Part shown: in pieces, positions 63,288-64,000 of the stretch
Layout: each line of letters begins with the position of its first letter
Position numbering within the stretch: the stretch's first letter is position 1
From: Enterobacter soli ATCC BAA-2102
Lineage (GTDB): Bacteria > Pseudomonadota > Gammaproteobacteria > Enterobacterales > Enterobacteriaceae
Length of the DNA: 64,000 bases
Assembly (NCBI RefSeq): GCF_001654845.1
Contig: NZ_LXES01000049.1
Span: 62,001 to 126,000 of the forward strand
Direction: 5' to 3'
The notes under the pieces: generated by a model
Told to the model about the DNA's origin: nothing
Seen by the model: only the letters and a program-made list of their open reading frames with translations
Database searches by the model: none
Translations under genes and position numbers: made by a program

Positions 63288-64000
63288 TTATCCCCGTATA
63301 TCTGCAATAAATTGGCTAAGGACGTTCTCTTTTTCGAGCGTCCGCCCGGCATATTCACGTGCCACGATGTTCTCTTTCGGCAGCGCGAGCGCCTGTTCGA
63401 TCCCGGTAACCAGCGCCTCAACGGACTCTGGCTCAACACAAACCGCAATTCCCGGGTAGTTGTCGCACAGCTGACCCAGCTCGGTATCAGCCTCGGCAGT
63501 GATTACCGCATTACCGCCTACCGCCAGAATGTTGGTCAGTTTTGATGGCAGCACAGCATCTGCTGCACCGCGTTTTTGTACCACCAGATGGCAGTCCCCC
63601 ATCTTCAGCAGCGCCGGCAACGCCTCGTAAGGCTGAAGCGGGTAAAATTTCACATTTGTCAGGCCACGTTCGCTGACCATTTTTTCCAGGCGCGCTTTAC
63701 CGCCACCCTGCCCGACAATCACAAACGTCAGAGCATGGTTGCTAAGCTGTTCGGCCGCCTCAACCACGCTTTCAAGCCCCTGTTTTTCACCGATGTTGCC
63801 CGAGTAAAGAATGATTTTTTTATCTTCAGGCAAACCGAGTTGTTCACGCAGCGCCAGGGCATCGTGTTCAGATACATCGCGAAAACGCGCCACTTCAGAC
63901 CAGTTAGGGAAAAAGATCACTTTTTCCGCTGCGACGCCTTTCTCCTGCGCTTTATTCATCATCGAGCGCGAGATGGTCGAGACGTAATCCACGTTATGCA
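63288..64000 (-). CDS. wcaI: WcaI, colanic acid glycosyltransferase (3' part only)
   Basis: The C-terminal 237 or so residues of the GT4 fucosyltransferase WcaI, about 407 residues in E. coli; the 5' part lies beyond the window edge. The donor domain is visible with ILYSGNIGEKQGLESVVEAAEQL, FVIVGQGGGKARLE and QKRGAADAVLPSKLTNILAVGGNAVIT. The reading frame stays open to the edge (H-N-V-D-Y-V upstream). Confidence 0.93.
   Translation of the reverse strand, partial: HNVDYVSTISRSMMNKAQEKGVAAEKVIFFPNWSEVARFRDVSEHDALALREQLGLPEDKKIILYSGNIGEKQGLESVVEAAEQLSNHALTFVIVGQGGGKARLEKMVSERGLTNVKFYPLQPYEALPALLKMGDCHLVVQKRGAADAVLPSKLTNILAVGGNAVITAEADTELGQLCDNYPGIAVCVEPESVEALVTGIEQALALPKENIVAREYAGRTLEKENVLSQFIADIRG

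Noticed and set aside
1..64000. CRISPR array, insertion sequence or prophage
   Set aside because: No regularly spaced repeats, transposase or phage structural gene was seen; the only mobile-element trace is the tRNA-Asn mini-island at 5045-6130.

Overview
The window is a stretch of Enterobacteriaceae chromosome. Its gene order closely follows the E. coli/Salmonella 43-46 minute region (mtfA, cbl-nac, ldtA/erfK, shiA, amn, yeeO, tmaR, yeeA, sbmC, dacD, sbcB, plaP, yeeY, yeeZ, his operon, wzzB, ugd, gnd, O-antigen cluster, galF, colanic acid cluster). Additions relative to E. coli K-12 point to the Enterobacter/Klebsiella side of the family: a DASS transporter-fumarase pair, an M24 aminopeptidase after amn, and a uge epimerase between wzzB and ugd. 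The species cannot be fixed from the sequence alone. No insertion sequence, prophage or CRISPR array was seen.

Layout. 1-3760: a dicarboxylate-type transporter and a class I fumarase, preceded by a perfect FNR site, so probably an anaerobic C4-dicarboxylate unit. 4087-16571: mtfA and four copies of tRNA-Asn(GTT), interleaved with a 1 kb mini-island (MazF/ChpB-type toxin-antitoxin and a broken Nlp-like gene, flanked by the 17-bp core of the tRNA-Asn 3' end), the LysR regulators cbl and nac (nac with a sigma-54 promoter and an NtrC site), ldtA, shiA, amn, an aminopeptidase P-like enzyme and the MATE protein yeeO. Two of the tRNA copies lie in a nearly identical 166-bp inverted repeat. 16710-25665: housekeeping genes (gamma-glutamylcyclotransferase-like protein, tmaR, yeeA, sbmC with a LexA box, dacD, sbcB, plaP, yeeY, yeeZ). 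25772-33087: the complete hisLGDCBHAFI operon with its attenuator.

33097-53345: the surface polysaccharide region. wzzB, uge, ugd and gnd border an O-antigen cluster transcribed on the minus strand from a JUMPStart/ops element just after galF: manC, manB, wzy, two glycosyltransferases, a MurJ-type flippase in the wzx position, two more glycosyltransferases, WbaP, rfbB and rfbA. The cluster looks more AT-rich than its surroundings, as is usual for exchanged O loci. It suggests a Wzx/Wzy-dependent repeat started by Gal-1-P (WbaP), extended by up to four transferases and containing mannose. The dTDP-sugar branch stops at RfbB: no rmlC, rmlD or other dTDP-sugar enzyme is present. 53522-64000: the distal half of the colanic acid cluster (wcaM, wcaL, wcaK, wzxC, wcaJ, cpsG, cpsB and the 3' part of wcaI), also on the minus strand. 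The window therefore holds two manC-manB pairs and two initiating phosphoglycosyltransferases, one set per polymer.
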